This document shows positions 26,387 to 34,330 of a stretch of 64,000 nt of DNA, one piece after another. A model generated the notes under the pieces. The model had not been told where the DNA came from, did not search any database, and worked only from the letters and a program-made list of their open reading frames with translations. Where the stretch lies: the NCBI GenBank assembly GCA_023387655.1, contig JAEWHR010000060.1:5964-69963 (forward strand), read 5' to 3'. How positions within the stretch are numbered: the first letter of the stretch is position 1; each line of letters begins with the position of its first letter. The position numbers and the translations under genes are program-made. Origin of the DNA: Bacillota bacterium. GTDB lineage: Bacteria > Bacillota > Clostridia > Lachnospirales > Lachnospiraceae.

Positions 26387-26758
26387 CTATTTGATATAAT
26401 TTTGGATTGTATATTCCTTGACAATCTGACCACGTACCAAGTGTTTTTCCACCACTTCAAGTGCCTTTTCAGCTGTCATCTTTACATAAGTTACCTTTTC
26501 TTTTTCGGTTTCCATAACCTCTACTATTGGCTCATATTGACACAAACCAATACATCCTGTTTGAGTTACCATAACGTTTGTAAGACCCTTTTCTTGTACC
26601 GCATTAGAGATAGCATTAAGAACAGGTCTTGCTCCACTTGCAATGCCACAGGTAGCCATACCTACAACGACACGAGTATTTGCTACGGCTTCGTTACGAA
26701 GTCCAAGCTGATTTTGCATCTTCTCCCGGATTGCTTTTAATTCTTCAAGAGATTTCAT
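26387..26758 (-). CDS. Small thioredoxin-like 2Fe-2S ferredoxin-type protein
   Basis: The 123-residue protein has the fold pattern of the NuoE C-terminal and HydB N-terminal domains: R-V-V-V-G-M-A-T-C-G-I-A-S-G-A, then Q-T-G-C-I-G-L-C. Compared with HydC and HydB it lacks the first cluster Cys (Val in its place), leaving three of the four usual ligands. Such proteins are common next to hydB in clostridia. It may carry electrons, hold an atypical cluster or play a structural part. An in-frame ATG at 26779 is rejected because GGAGGA lies between it and ATG 26758. Confidence 0.8.
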   Translation of the reverse strand: MKSLEELKAIREKMQNQLGLRNEAVANTRVVVGMATCGIASGARPVLNAISNAVQEKGLTNVMVTQTGCIGLCQYEPIVEVMETEKEKVTYVKMTAEKALEVVEKHLVRGQIVKEYTIQNYIK

Positions 26759-26873
26759 AATTCCTCCATTCCTGCGCATATTCTGCGCTTATATTCTTAA
26801 GTACAAAGATCACGCAGGCACAAACATGATATGTTAAATAAATATCAATCTTTCACATATCTCATTATTATTA

Positions 26874-26904
26874 CGCACAAACTAATTAATTCAAGGTTTG
26901 TGCG
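26874..26904. repeat. Perfect 9-bp inverted repeat in the hydrogenase operon
   Basis: CGCACAAAC (26874-26882), 13 bp, GTTTGTGCG (26896-26904). A third half-site GGCACAAAC lies at 26817-26825. No T-run follows on the minus strand. It could be an operator or an mRNA hairpin in the 217-bp gap between the HATPase gene and the 2Fe-2S gene. Confidence 0.55.
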
Positions 26905-26975
26905 CAGGAATAATTCGCTGGTTTTTTGCCACCAAACTGCCTGTAAGGACTTAGTACCAATTCAGACAAATCAAC

Positions 26976-27533
26976 TTATAAAATGAATCCTTGATCGACT
27001 TCTTGTTTATTTTCACTTAAGAAATCTCGTATATAAATTGAGACCTCAGGTGTGTTAAACGGTACTTCATCAAGAATCATTCGAAATTCTCTAGTATCTA
27101 GGGTGAAATATTTGTTATCTACAGTGTATGTATATAAGAAATCTATCCGGTTATTCAATGTTATCAAAGTATGCAGTGTGCTTGTCATGTCTCCAAGCGG
27201 CATTCGATCAATATGAGAGAGTATAAAGCTTGCTGTAACCACCGTACCTTCTCCTACAACAGACTCTATAGAAAAGTTACCGCCTGTGGAAATTGCCGCA
27301 TATTGAAAAAACGGAATCCCAAGCCCCACCTTACGGGTTGTTCGCGTTGTATAAAAAGGATCTAAGACACTTGTTACTTGATCTTTCGACATGCCACAGC
27401 CATTATCTTCTATTACTATGGTCATGATATCCTTTTTTCTATCTGCAGTTACAGTAATTATAATAAGTGTTGCGCCTGCACGTATGGAGTTTTGAGCGAT
27501 ATCCAAAACGTTCAGCGAGATTTCCGGCATCAT
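26976..27533 (-). CDS. Stand-alone histidine-kinase-type ATPase
   Basis: The 185-residue protein has a GHKL ATP-binding fold: N box D-I-A-Q-N-S-I-R-A, G1 box E-D-N-G-C-G-M and G2 box G-L-G-I-P-F-F. About 70 residues of unknown C-terminal sequence follow. There is no phosphoacceptor His domain, no membrane segment and no sensor domain. It sits between hydC and the rest of the hydrogenase operon, as in other clostridial hydrogenase clusters, so a role in signalling redox state or maturation is inferred but unproven. Start has GAGGA upstream and a tandem ATG-ATG. Confidence 0.8.
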   Translation of the reverse strand: MMPEISLNVLDIAQNSIRAGATLIIITVTADRKKDIMTIVIEDNGCGMSKDQVTSVLDPFYTTRTTRKVGLGIPFFQYAAISTGGNFSIESVVGEGTVVTASFILSHIDRMPLGDMTSTLHTLITLNNRIDFLYTYTVDNKYFTLDTREFRMILDEVPFNTPEVSIYIRDFLSENKQEVDQGFIL

Positions 27534-27609
27534 AATTGATTTCCTCTATTTCATGTTCTATAAAACAAAGCTATTTTTCAGACATTATAAGATGAAAATA
27601 CGATTTATT

Positions 27610-28104
27610 TTATTCATACTTAGCCAGAATACCGTCCAAGTCGTCAATGGATAGTCTTCCGTATACATCATCATTAATGGTAAGAACAGGAGCTAAACCA
27701 CAAGCACCAATACAGCGGCAAGCTTCTAAAGAAAATTTTCCGTCAGGGGTACATTCGCCGCTAGCGATTCCGAGTTTCTCCATAAGTTTACTGTAGAGGT
27801 CACCAGAACCTTTCACATAGCAAGCAGTACCAAGACATACGGAAATTTTGAATTTCCCTTTTGGGTAAAGTGAGAATTGTGAATAAAAGGTTACTACTCC
27901 GTAGATTTTTTCTAAAGGAATATCTAATGTGTTTGAAATAATGGTTTGAACTTCAATTGGAAGGTAGCCATAGATTTCTTGTGCCTTTTGAAGTATTGGC
28001 ATTAAGGCACCTTTGTCACTTTTAAGCTCTTCTATGACACTAATAAGTTCTGCCTCTTGCTCTTTTGTACCAGCAAAAGGAAGGGTTGTTTTCTGTGAGC
28101 CCAT
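27610..28104 (-). CDS. hydC: Hydrogenase 2Fe-2S subunit HydC (NuoE-like)
   Basis: The 164-residue protein matches NuoE/HydC: an N-terminal helical bundle (L-M-P-I-L-Q-K-A-Q-E-I-Y-G-Y-L-P) and a thioredoxin-like 2Fe-2S domain with C-L-G-T-A-C and the second pair in C-R-C-I-G-A-C. In the trimeric hydrogenase it sits on HydB and carries a 2Fe-2S cluster. It is the first gene of the minus-strand operon. The frame runs 60 bp further upstream, but AAGGAGG directly before ATG 28104 fixes the start. Confidence 0.93.
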   Translation of the reverse strand: MGSQKTTLPFAGTKEQEAELISVIEELKSDKGALMPILQKAQEIYGYLPIEVQTIISNTLDIPLEKIYGVVTFYSQFSLYPKGKFKISVCLGTACYVKGSGDLYSKLMEKLGIASGECTPDGKFSLEACRCIGACGLAPVLTINDDVYGRLSIDDLDGILAKYE

Positions 28105-28168
28105 GATAAAACCTCCTTGATAGTTTTTTAACAATCTTTTCGATGACATGTTGTCGAAAAACAATAAT

Positions 28169-28177
28169 ATTATAGCA
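28169..28177 (-). promoter_or_regulatory. Extended -10 promoter of the catalytic hydrogenase operon
   Basis: On the minus strand TGC-TATAAT (28177-28169). The -35 is poor (TGGATT at 17 bp). The leader to hydC is about 60 bases. Confidence 0.6.
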
Positions 28178-28393
28178 TGATATTAGTGAAAAATCCACAA
28201 TGATATATATTTAACAATCAACAGAATAGAAATCCAGAATATGCAAATACACTACTTGTAATTGTACATGCATTAGGATACTTTAGATGGATTAAATGTA
28301 ATAATTATAGAATTATATATGCTAAAAGTACAATATGGCACACAACTTAGTTAAGAAAATAACATAAATTTGGAAAAAATTATAAGAGTTTAG

Positions 28394-28422
28394 TTGAAAA
28401 GAATATTTGGCAATGTTATACT
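28394..28422 (+). promoter_or_regulatory. Promoter of the sensory hydrogenase operon
   Basis: TTGAAA (28394-28399), 17 bp, TATACT (28417-28422) with an extended -10 TG. It lies about 220 bp from the opposing hydC promoter. The strands between are AT-rich and could hold shared regulator sites, but I see no clear Rex box. Confidence 0.65.
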
Positions 28423-28490
28423 GATATATAATCAAAAGTGCACAAAAAATATACAATATTGACAGTTTTAATTCAAGGAGGCATTCGCAC

Positions 28491-28841
28491 ATGACTGTAA
28501 GAGATGTAAAAGAAATACTTGGAGCACAAGTAATTAGCGGAGAAGAATTTTTAGAACGTGAGGCTCATACAGGTTGTGGGTCCGATATGATGAGTGATGT
28601 ACTAGCATTTGTCAAAGAACAATGCGTATTATTAACTGGACTGTGTAATTTACAGGTGGTGCGTACTGCAGAGATGATGGATGTCGTATGTATTGTTTTT
28701 GTACGAGGGAAGAGACCAGATGAATCTATGATTGAGCTTGCAAATGAAAGAGAGATACCTCTATTATGTACAGCGCATCGAATGTTTTCTGCATGTGGGC
28801 TATTATATCAAAATGGACTACGTGGAGGTACTTCAAATTGA
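28491..28841 (+). CDS. DRTGG-like domain protein
   Basis: The 116-residue single-domain protein resembles the DRTGG domain (named from a motif in other members; the letters themselves are not kept here). It shows V-K-E-I-L-G-A-Q-V-I-S-G near the start, D-V-V-C-I-V-F-V-R-G-K in the middle and I-P-L-L-C-T near the end. DRTGG domains are thought to bind small ligands in regulatory proteins. It is the first gene of the plus-strand operon, and its stop overlaps the next start (TTGA). AAGGAGG lies eight bases before the ATG. Confidence 0.7.
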   Translation: MTVRDVKEILGAQVISGEEFLEREAHTGCGSDMMSDVLAFVKEQCVLLTGLCNLQVVRTAEMMDVVCIVFVRGKRPDESMIELANEREIPLLCTAHRMFSACGLLYQNGLRGGTSN

Positions 28842-29260
28842 GTAATACAATCACTTTAACTTATACGATATCTGGTGATGACTTTACTAGAGCAGGAGAA
28901 GCATCCAGTGATGTAAAAAAGAAGTTAAAACAGATGGGTGCAAAGCCAGAGGTTGTGAGGAAGGTTGCCATCTCCATGTATGAGGGAGAGATTAATATGG
29001 TAATACACGCCCATGGAGGAGAAATCACAATTTATATTTCACCCAAAGAGGTCATCATCATATTAAAAGATAAAGGTCCAGGAATTGTAGATGTTGCACT
29101 TGCTATGCAAGCTGGATTTTCTACTGCGCCTGATAATGTAAGAGCACTAGGATTTGGAGCAGGCATGGGTCTTCCCAATATGAAAAAGTACTCCGATGAA
29201 ATGCAAATTGATACCGTATTAGGAGAAGGAACTACCGTGACATTAAAGGTTTTTATGTAG
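28838..29260 (+). CDS. Anti-sigma-factor-type serine kinase/ATPase
   Basis: The 140-residue protein has the GHKL fold of SpoIIAB/RsbW-type anti-sigma kinases: an N box with E-G-E-I-N-M-V-I-H-A-H-G-G, K-D-K-G-P-G-I, and G-A-G-M-G-L-P-N-M-K-K-Y-S-D. The start is TTG 28838 in the overlap TTGA with the preceding stop; GGAGGT lies eight bases upstream. Longer frames in this phase begin inside the previous gene and are not credible. No anti-anti-sigma (STAS) gene lies nearby, so the partner may be the DRTGG proteins or an unlinked factor. Confidence 0.82.
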   Translation: MSNTITLTYTISGDDFTRAGEASSDVKKKLKQMGAKPEVVRKVAISMYEGEINMVIHAHGGEITIYISPKEVIIILKDKGPGIVDVALAMQAGFSTAPDNVRALGFGAGMGLPNMKKYSDEMQIDTVLGEGTTVTLKVFM

Positions 29261-29320
29261 ATAAAGTAAGATAACGATGCATGAGATTGCAAGGAATCTT
29301 TTATGAAGAGGGGGACGATG

Positions 29321-30619
29321 ATGGGGAAATTTTATACCGCAGTGCGATTAGAGGAAAGCCTTTGTATGGGGTGTATTAATTGCATTAAGCGCTGCCCTAC
29401 CGAGGCAATAAGAGTTCGTAATCAAAAAGCGGTTATTACAAAGGAATTTTGTATTGACTGTGGTGAGTGTATAAGAATATGTCCTCATCATGCTAAAAAT
29501 GCGACGTATGATAGTATGGACATGATTAAGCAATACGATTACACCATTGCGTTACCAGCACCTTCTTTATATGCACAGATGAATAACCTAGATGATATTA
29601 ATATTGTTTTAAATGCATTAAAATTAATGGGATTCTCCGATGTATTTGAAGTAAGTGGCGCTGCTGAAATCTTGTCTGCTGCGACTAGAAAGTACATAGA
29701 AGAACATAGAGAGAAGTGGCCAATTATTAGTACAGCATGCCCGGTGGTAACTAGGCTGATTCGTGTTCGTTTTCCTAATCTACTAGAGCATCTACTTCCA
29801 TTAAAGCCACCAATTGATATAGCGGCAGAATTAGCAAGAAAAGAAGCGATGAAAAAAACGGGACTTTCGAAAGAGAAAATAGGAGTCTTTTTCATCTCCC
29901 CATGCCCTGCAAAGGTTACAGCAGTTAAAACGCCATTGGGGTATGAAAAAAGTGAGGTAGATGGAGTACTTGCAATTAAGGACGTGTATCCTCAATTAAT
30001 TAGTTGTATGAAAATTGTAGCAAAGAGAGAGGAGCTAGAAGATTTAGTTATCTCGGGTAAAATAGGAATTAGTTGGGGTTCTAGTGGTGGAGAAGCAAGT
30101 GGTCTTCTAACGGATAGTTATCTGGCTGCGGATGGAATTGAGAATATTATTCGTGTATTAGAAGATATGGAGGATCAGAAATTTACAAACCTAGAGTTTA
30201 TTGAGTTAAATGCTTGTAGTGGAGGTTGCGTTGGGGGTGTTCTAACCGTTGAAAATCCCTATGTAGCAAAAGTAAAATTAAAAAGGCTTCGTAAATATAT
30301 GCCTGTTGCAAGAACTCATATTCCCTTAGAAAGTATTGATATTGGCTGGACGCAGGAGGTAGAGTATGAACCAGTTTTTAATCTCGGAGTCAGTTTAATT
30401 GAAAGTATTGGTAAAGTAGCTATAGTAGAAGAATTATGCAAAAAGTTTCCGGGGCTTGACTGCGGTTCCTGTGGAGCACCAACTTGTAAAGCTCTTGCAG
30501 AGGATATTGTGAGGGGGGTTGCAGAGGAAAATTATTGTATCCATATCTTTAGAGAATATGTGAGTAAGTTATCTGGAAATTTTCCTAAGGAAATTTTGGA
30601 GAAAAGTGAAAAAGAATAG
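29321..30619 (+). CDS. Putative sensory [FeFe] hydrogenase (HydS-like)
   Basis: The 432-residue protein begins with a two-cluster ferredoxin domain (C-M-G-C-I-N-C and C-I-D-C-G-E-C). An H-cluster domain with divergent motifs follows: L1 S-T-A-C-P-V-V, L2 S-P-C-P-A-K-V and L3 E-L-N-A-C-S-G-G-C-V-G-G. It ends with a further 4Fe-4S motif (C-G-S-C-G-A-P-T-C, near residue 385). The cysteines that bind the H-cluster are kept, but the proton-transfer Cys of L1 is Ala and neighbouring residues are changed. This is the pattern of the putative sensory groups rather than of fast catalytic enzymes. Unlike group C members it has no PAS domain, so signalling would go through partner proteins. An ATG at 29303 with AAGGA is an alternative start. 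Confidence 0.82.
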   Translation: MGKFYTAVRLEESLCMGCINCIKRCPTEAIRVRNQKAVITKEFCIDCGECIRICPHHAKNATYDSMDMIKQYDYTIALPAPSLYAQMNNLDDINIVLNALKLMGFSDVFEVSGAAEILSAATRKYIEEHREKWPIISTACPVVTRLIRVRFPNLLEHLLPLKPPIDIAAELARKEAMKKTGLSKEKIGVFFISPCPAKVTAVKTPLGYEKSEVDGVLAIKDVYPQLISCMKIVAKREELEDLVISGKIGISWGSSGGEASGLLTDSYLAADGIENIIRVLEDMEDQKFTNLEFIELNACSGGCVGGVLTVENPYVAKVKLKRLRKYMPVARTHIPLESIDIGWTQEVEYEPVFNLGVSLIESIGKVAIVEELCKKFPGLDCGSCGAPTCKALAEDIVRGVAEENYCIHIFREYVSKLSGNFPKEILEKSEKE

Positions 30620-30673
30620 AAAGCAGGTAGATGAATTAAGGGGAAAAACAGAACTGGTAAGTTGGAGGAAAGA

Positions 30674-31021
30674 ATGACAAAGAAGGAATTTTTAAAAGTT
30701 AGCGATTTTAAAGTGATTAATGAAGGTAAGAACTTAGATATTGAAGTAAAGGCTCCATTTTGTTGTGATTTATTAAGTATTGCAATGAGCAAAATTCCAA
30801 CTGGAGCTGTCTGGGTGACAGTAATGGGAAATATAAATACCTTAGCGGTTGCAACCTTAACGGAAGTAGCTTGTGTAATTTTAGCGGAGGGAATTACGCT
30901 TGATTTTGCTGCACTATCAAAAGCGAAAAGTGAAGGAATTACAGTATTAGCGTCTGACCTTCCTATATTTGATGCAGCGTATGGGGTATACCAAATCATT
31001 CATGCTTCATCTAACTTATGA
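30674..31021 (+). CDS. Second DRTGG-like protein
   Basis: The 115-residue protein has no close motif of its own. It has the same size and a similar alpha/beta layout to the protein at 28491 (V-W-V-T-V-M-G-N-I-N-T-L-A-V-A and a final I-T-V-L-A-S-D). Proteins of this kind are typical neighbours of sensory hydrogenase genes. It overlaps the start of the PHP gene by 20 bp. TTG 30662 is open in frame, but GGAGG directly after it makes ATG 30674 the start. Confidence 0.6.
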   Translation: MTKKEFLKVSDFKVINEGKNLDIEVKAPFCCDLLSIAMSKIPTGAVWVTVMGNINTLAVATLTEVACVILAEGITLDFAALSKAKSEGITVLASDLPIFDAAYGVYQIIHASSNL

Positions 31022-31715
31022 TTTTCATATTCACACCTGCTTATCCCCTTGTGCGGATGATGATATGACTCCGACCAATATTGTTATGATGGCTGCATTA
31101 AAGGGTTTAGATGTAATTGCGATTACGGATCATAATTCCTGTAGAAATTGTAAGGCTGCGATAGAGATTGGAAAGAAGAATGATATTTTAGTTATACCAG
31201 GTATGGAGTTAACGACTTCTGAGGAAGTGCATGTCATATGTTTGTTTGCAGAATTAGAAGATGCGATGAAGTTTGATTCCTATGTTTATGAGCATTTAAT
31301 AAAAGTTAAGAATAAAGAAAAGATCTTTGGAAATCAGCTTGTTGTTGATGAAGAAGAAGCTGTGGTGGAACGAGAAGAGTTTCTTTTGATTAATGCAACC
31401 ACAATCTCCTTTTCTGAAGTCTATGAACTAGTGTCTACTTATCATGGGGTAATGATACCAGCACATATTGATAAAAATTCAAATAGTGTAATCTCAAACC
31501 TTGGATTTTTCCCGCCTGATAGTAGGTTTACTTGTGTTGAGCTTATAAAGCTAGAAAACAGAGAGTCATTACTTTATAGTAATCCACATCTTCATCAATG
31601 TAGAGTGATTTCTGATTCGGATGCACATAGTTTAGGCCAGATAAATGAACCGATTTTTGTATTGCCAGTGTTAAAGAAAAGTTCAATGGCCGTACTCAAA
31701 GCTCTGAAGGTTTAG
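31002..31715 (+). CDS. PHP-domain phosphoesterase
   Basis: The 237-residue protein has a complete PHP metal site: D-F-H-I-H-T near the start, I-T-D-H-N-S, G-M-E-L, P-A-H-I-D and S-D-S-D-A-H near the end. PHP proteins hydrolyse phosphoesters, for example 3',5'-bisphosphates, oligonucleotides or histidinol phosphate. The substrate here is unknown. It is the last gene of the sensory hydrogenase operon. The ATG at 31002 lies inside the end of the preceding gene with no clear ribosome site, so it is probably translated by coupling. Confidence 0.85.
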   Translation: MLHLTYDFHIHTCLSPCADDDMTPTNIVMMAALKGLDVIAITDHNSCRNCKAAIEIGKKNDILVIPGMELTTSEEVHVICLFAELEDAMKFDSYVYEHLIKVKNKEKIFGNQLVVDEEEAVVEREEFLLINATTISFSEVYELVSTYHGVMIPAHIDKNSNSVISNLGFFPPDSRFTCVELIKLENRESLLYSNPHLHQCRVISDSDAHSLGQINEPIFVLPVLKKSSMAVLKALKV

Positions 31716-31744
31716 ATTCTTAATGTAAGGTAGAACAATAGAGG

Positions 31745-31772
31745 TAAACATTTTTACGATTCCTTCCGATAT
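31745..31772 (+). promoter_or_regulatory. Candidate sigma-28 (SigD/FliA-type) promoter
   Basis: TAAA (31745-31748), 17 bp, CCGATAT (31766-31772). The -10 is an exact match to the motility sigma factor consensus. The spacer is one base longer than usual. It stands 85 bp before the next gene. Confidence 0.45.
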
Positions 31773-31856
31773 AAGAAATAAGACCTAAAAAGGTCGGTAA
31801 CTAATGTCTTTTTAGTTTGGGGTTTATTGCCCTACGAATACCAAGGAGGGTATTGT

Positions 31857-32426
31857 ATGAGTGTAAACGGAGTTACGGGTGTAAGAAACACCTATGCGTC
31901 ATCGGAAAAAAACGAAATAGAAAAGAATTCAAAGGCGAAAGAATCGAAACAAGAAACAGTGGCTGCAACTTATGAAAAATCCGAAGAAGGTAAAATAAAT
32001 AAGCAGCAGGATAGATCGACTATCGAAAGATTAAAAGCAGATGCAGAGCAAAGATCAGCAAGTCTTCGTTCCTTAGTTGAAAAAATGTTATTAAAACAGG
32101 GCGAGAAAGTAACAGATGCTACTGATATTTGGGCACTCCTTCGTGAAGGAAAAGTAAAGGTTGACCCAGAAACGGCTGCAAAGGCATCCTCAGAAATTGC
32201 AGAAGATGGATATTGGGGTGTGGAACAAACCTCGGAACGTCTAGTGTCTTTCGCAAAAGCATTAGCAGGGAATGATTCATCCAAAGCGCAAACTATGATA
32301 GATGCTGTAAAAAAAGGTTTTGAGGAAGCAACGAAAACTTGGGGTGGCAAACTTCCTGAGATATGTCAAAGAACATTAGACACTACGATTGAAAAGCTAA
32401 ACAAGTGGAAAGATGGTTTAGAGTAA
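31857..32426 (+). CDS. Conserved hypothetical soluble protein
   Basis: The 189-residue protein matches no family I recognise. It starts M-S-V-N-G-V-T-G-V-R and has a charged, probably disordered segment rich in Lys, Glu and Ser (about 15-60). A helical remainder is rich in Ala and Lys (about 60-189), with no signal peptide or membrane segment and no Cys near the N-terminus. The only Cys is in E-I-C-Q-R near the end. It stands alone between terminators. The candidate sigma-28 promoter suggests a link to motility or chemotaxis, which is inference only. AAGGAGGG fixes ATG 31857. Confidence 0.7.
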   Translation: MSVNGVTGVRNTYASSEKNEIEKNSKAKESKQETVAATYEKSEEGKINKQQDRSTIERLKADAEQRSASLRSLVEKMLLKQGEKVTDATDIWALLREGKVKVDPETAAKASSEIAEDGYWGVEQTSERLVSFAKALAGNDSSKAQTMIDAVKKGFEEATKTWGGKLPEICQRTLDTTIEKLNKWKDGLE

Positions 32427-32447
32427 TCGTATCGAAGGATTATATAG

Positions 32448-32489
32448 AAAAAGAGAGTGTATTTAGATAACTAAATACACTCTCTTTTT
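32448..32489. terminator. Bidirectional terminator
   Basis: A perfect 19-bp stem (AAAAGAGAGTGTATTTAG with its complement) around a four-base loop, T-runs on both strands, between converging genes. Confidence 0.92.
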
Positions 32490-32510
32490 AACTCAGAAGC
32501 AAGGGTTCTA

Positions 32511-34082
32511 TCATCCAAAGCAAGGATCTAATTCTTTTACGATTAAGAGATGATCTCCAGCACTTATAGATTCGGAATCTAAATCATTGATTTCTTTGAT
32601 GGCATCTACGGTAGTATGATAACTCTTTGCTATTTTCCAAAGAGTATCACCAGCTTTTACTACATATCCAGTCATTCCAGGCATCGCCTGCAATAATTCT
32701 AAATTTAGAGGAGCTTCTTTGAAATCAACTACAAAGGATTCCGTTAAACAGTCAAATACGATTACATTAAGAACAACGCTGGATTTAACTTCTACCTCAG
32801 TATTGTCTAACATCATAATGTTGATCTGCTCAAGACATGGTTTTACTTCATAGTTACTGTTTGGTTTAAGGTCCCGAATCTCAATCATTTGAGTAAAAGG
32901 AACAGCGGCTTTCATAGCTTGTAATGGTCTTGCATCATCCGAACTTATGTAAAGAATGCTAAGGTCAATGATGCCCTCTACTTCTAAACCATTCTCAATT
33001 GGGATGATCTCATCGATTTTAACAGTACCATTGCCATGGCATATCTGTAATAGTTTTGCGCTATCTTCGTTTAGTTTGATTCTTTCTGATATTCGAGCGC
33101 GATTGCTATTACGCATGAGTAGATTCTCATACTTTGCTTCTTTGTAAATAGGAGTCAGTTCTCTCATTGGAGAATAGATATCCTGGAGAATTTGCATCTG
33201 AGTCTCCTCGTAAATCTTAATAGAAACATCTAAAATTGTCTCTAAGTCAAGAACACGTTCTTCTCCATCTGCATCTGGTTTTACACTTAAATTGTTCCCA
33301 ACGATATCAAGTGATATGTCAGGAGTCATATCTTCGGTACATCCGCTACAGTCAATGGTTGAGCTAAAAGGTAGGTCAGTCTCATAGTATTCCATAGGGC
33401 TGTCTTCACCTTCCCCAATGTAGAGGACAAAAAGCGAAATTTCACCTTTGGCAGTAAACTTATCAGTCAACAGACGCACATCGACATTCTTTAATTCTAT
33501 ATTGTTGTATAGAATTTCGGAGATACAGTTCTTACCGGATGGTAGTACAACCTCGTCACGGAACCGATAGCTGTCCTTTTTGTTTACAGCCATATTGGTA
33601 ACATCAATTGTTTTGGTTATGGATTGTACATCAGACTCAGCATCAACAGACACTGCACTTTCTTCGTCATACAAATCCTCCACCGCAACACTTATGCGCA
33701 CCAAAGCCTTTAGACTTAGTTTTCTGGAGTTAATAATACTAGCGGTTAGGTCTTCAATCTCGTATTTTAAAGTACCAGTATCATGATTGCAGGCTTCATT
33801 TAAGTTAATTACCTCATCGAAAGGAATCTGTCCGCCTAAGCTATGTATTGGACGATTGGTTTCATCACTTAAATATAATACCTGAAAATGCAACGAACCA
33901 TTTGTATACAGTTTCCCATTGTTTATTTTCTGATCGTTAAACTTAATTTCACCCTGTGACTTAATTAATTTACTAATGTCTGGTTTACTATCCGGTACAT
34001 TAAAATCATCGTCAAAGGTTACCTGAAGACTACTTTTACATTTCAGCTTATTCATATGTATGTTCTTTTTAATGAGTTCCAA
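32511..34082 (-). CDS. SPOCS (DUF3794) and LysM domain protein, probable spore envelope protein
   Basis: The 523-residue protein has repeated beta-rich SPOCS/DUF3794 units (F-D-D-D-F-N-V-P-D-S-K-P-D-I near the start, a related V-Y-K-E-A-K-Y region mid-way and further units). It ends with one LysM domain (Y-V-V-K-A-G-D-T-L-W-K-I-A-K). SPOCS-LysM proteins are tied to spore coat or cortex assembly in clostridia, LysM binding peptidoglycan. Translation probably starts at TTG 34082: AAGGAGGG ends seven bases upstream, whereas the in-frame ATG at 34103 would place the ribosome site inside the gene. spoIIR lies nearby, but on a separate transcript. Confidence 0.85.
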   Translation of the reverse strand: MELIKKNIHMNKLKCKSSLQVTFDDDFNVPDSKPDISKLIKSQGEIKFNDQKINNGKLYTNGSLHFQVLYLSDETNRPIHSLGGQIPFDEVINLNEACNHDTGTLKYEIEDLTASIINSRKLSLKALVRISVAVEDLYDEESAVSVDAESDVQSITKTIDVTNMAVNKKDSYRFRDEVVLPSGKNCISEILYNNIELKNVDVRLLTDKFTAKGEISLFVLYIGEGEDSPMEYYETDLPFSSTIDCSGCTEDMTPDISLDIVGNNLSVKPDADGEERVLDLETILDVSIKIYEETQMQILQDIYSPMRELTPIYKEAKYENLLMRNSNRARISERIKLNEDSAKLLQICHGNGTVKIDEIIPIENGLEVEGIIDLSILYISSDDARPLQAMKAAVPFTQMIEIRDLKPNSNYEVKPCLEQINIMMLDNTEVEVKSSVVLNVIVFDCLTESFVVDFKEAPLNLELLQAMPGMTGYVVKAGDTLWKIAKSYHTTVDAIKEINDLDSESISAGDHLLIVKELDPCFG

Positions 34083-34270
34083 GTAAATTCCCTCCTTGCT
34101 CATTCTATTCGTGTTCTAAATGTCCCACGTTTGCGTCTAACACATTATATGAGTTGGGATAAGTAGTTATGAATCAAAATGAATGATATTATATGCTATG
34201 AGCAATGAGAATAAAACATGCATATAGGAAGTGATTTAAGGGAATATGGCAAGAAAAAATGAGAAATAGA

Positions 34271-34330
34271 AGTAAAAAGAACAGATCAGAGTAAAAAAGA
34301 ATTGATCAGAGTAAAAAAGAATTGATCAGA
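34271..34330 (+). repeat. Three tandem 20-bp repeats
   Basis: The unit GTAAAAAAGAATTGATCAGA occurs exactly at 34291-34310 and 34311-34330. A variant copy lies at 34271-34290, and the start of a fourth follows. They sit in an A/G-rich, C-poor stretch (about 34236-34429) between ispE and the SPOCS gene. Confidence 0.85.

Noticed and set aside
28178..28393. Rex operator between the two hydrogenase operons
   Set aside because: TTAACA-like pieces occur but not in a palindrome with proper spacing.
28766..28837. Longer N-terminus for the anti-sigma-type ATPase
   Set aside because: It would lie within the previous gene in another frame with no ribosome site; the TTG at 28838 has GGAGGT upstream.
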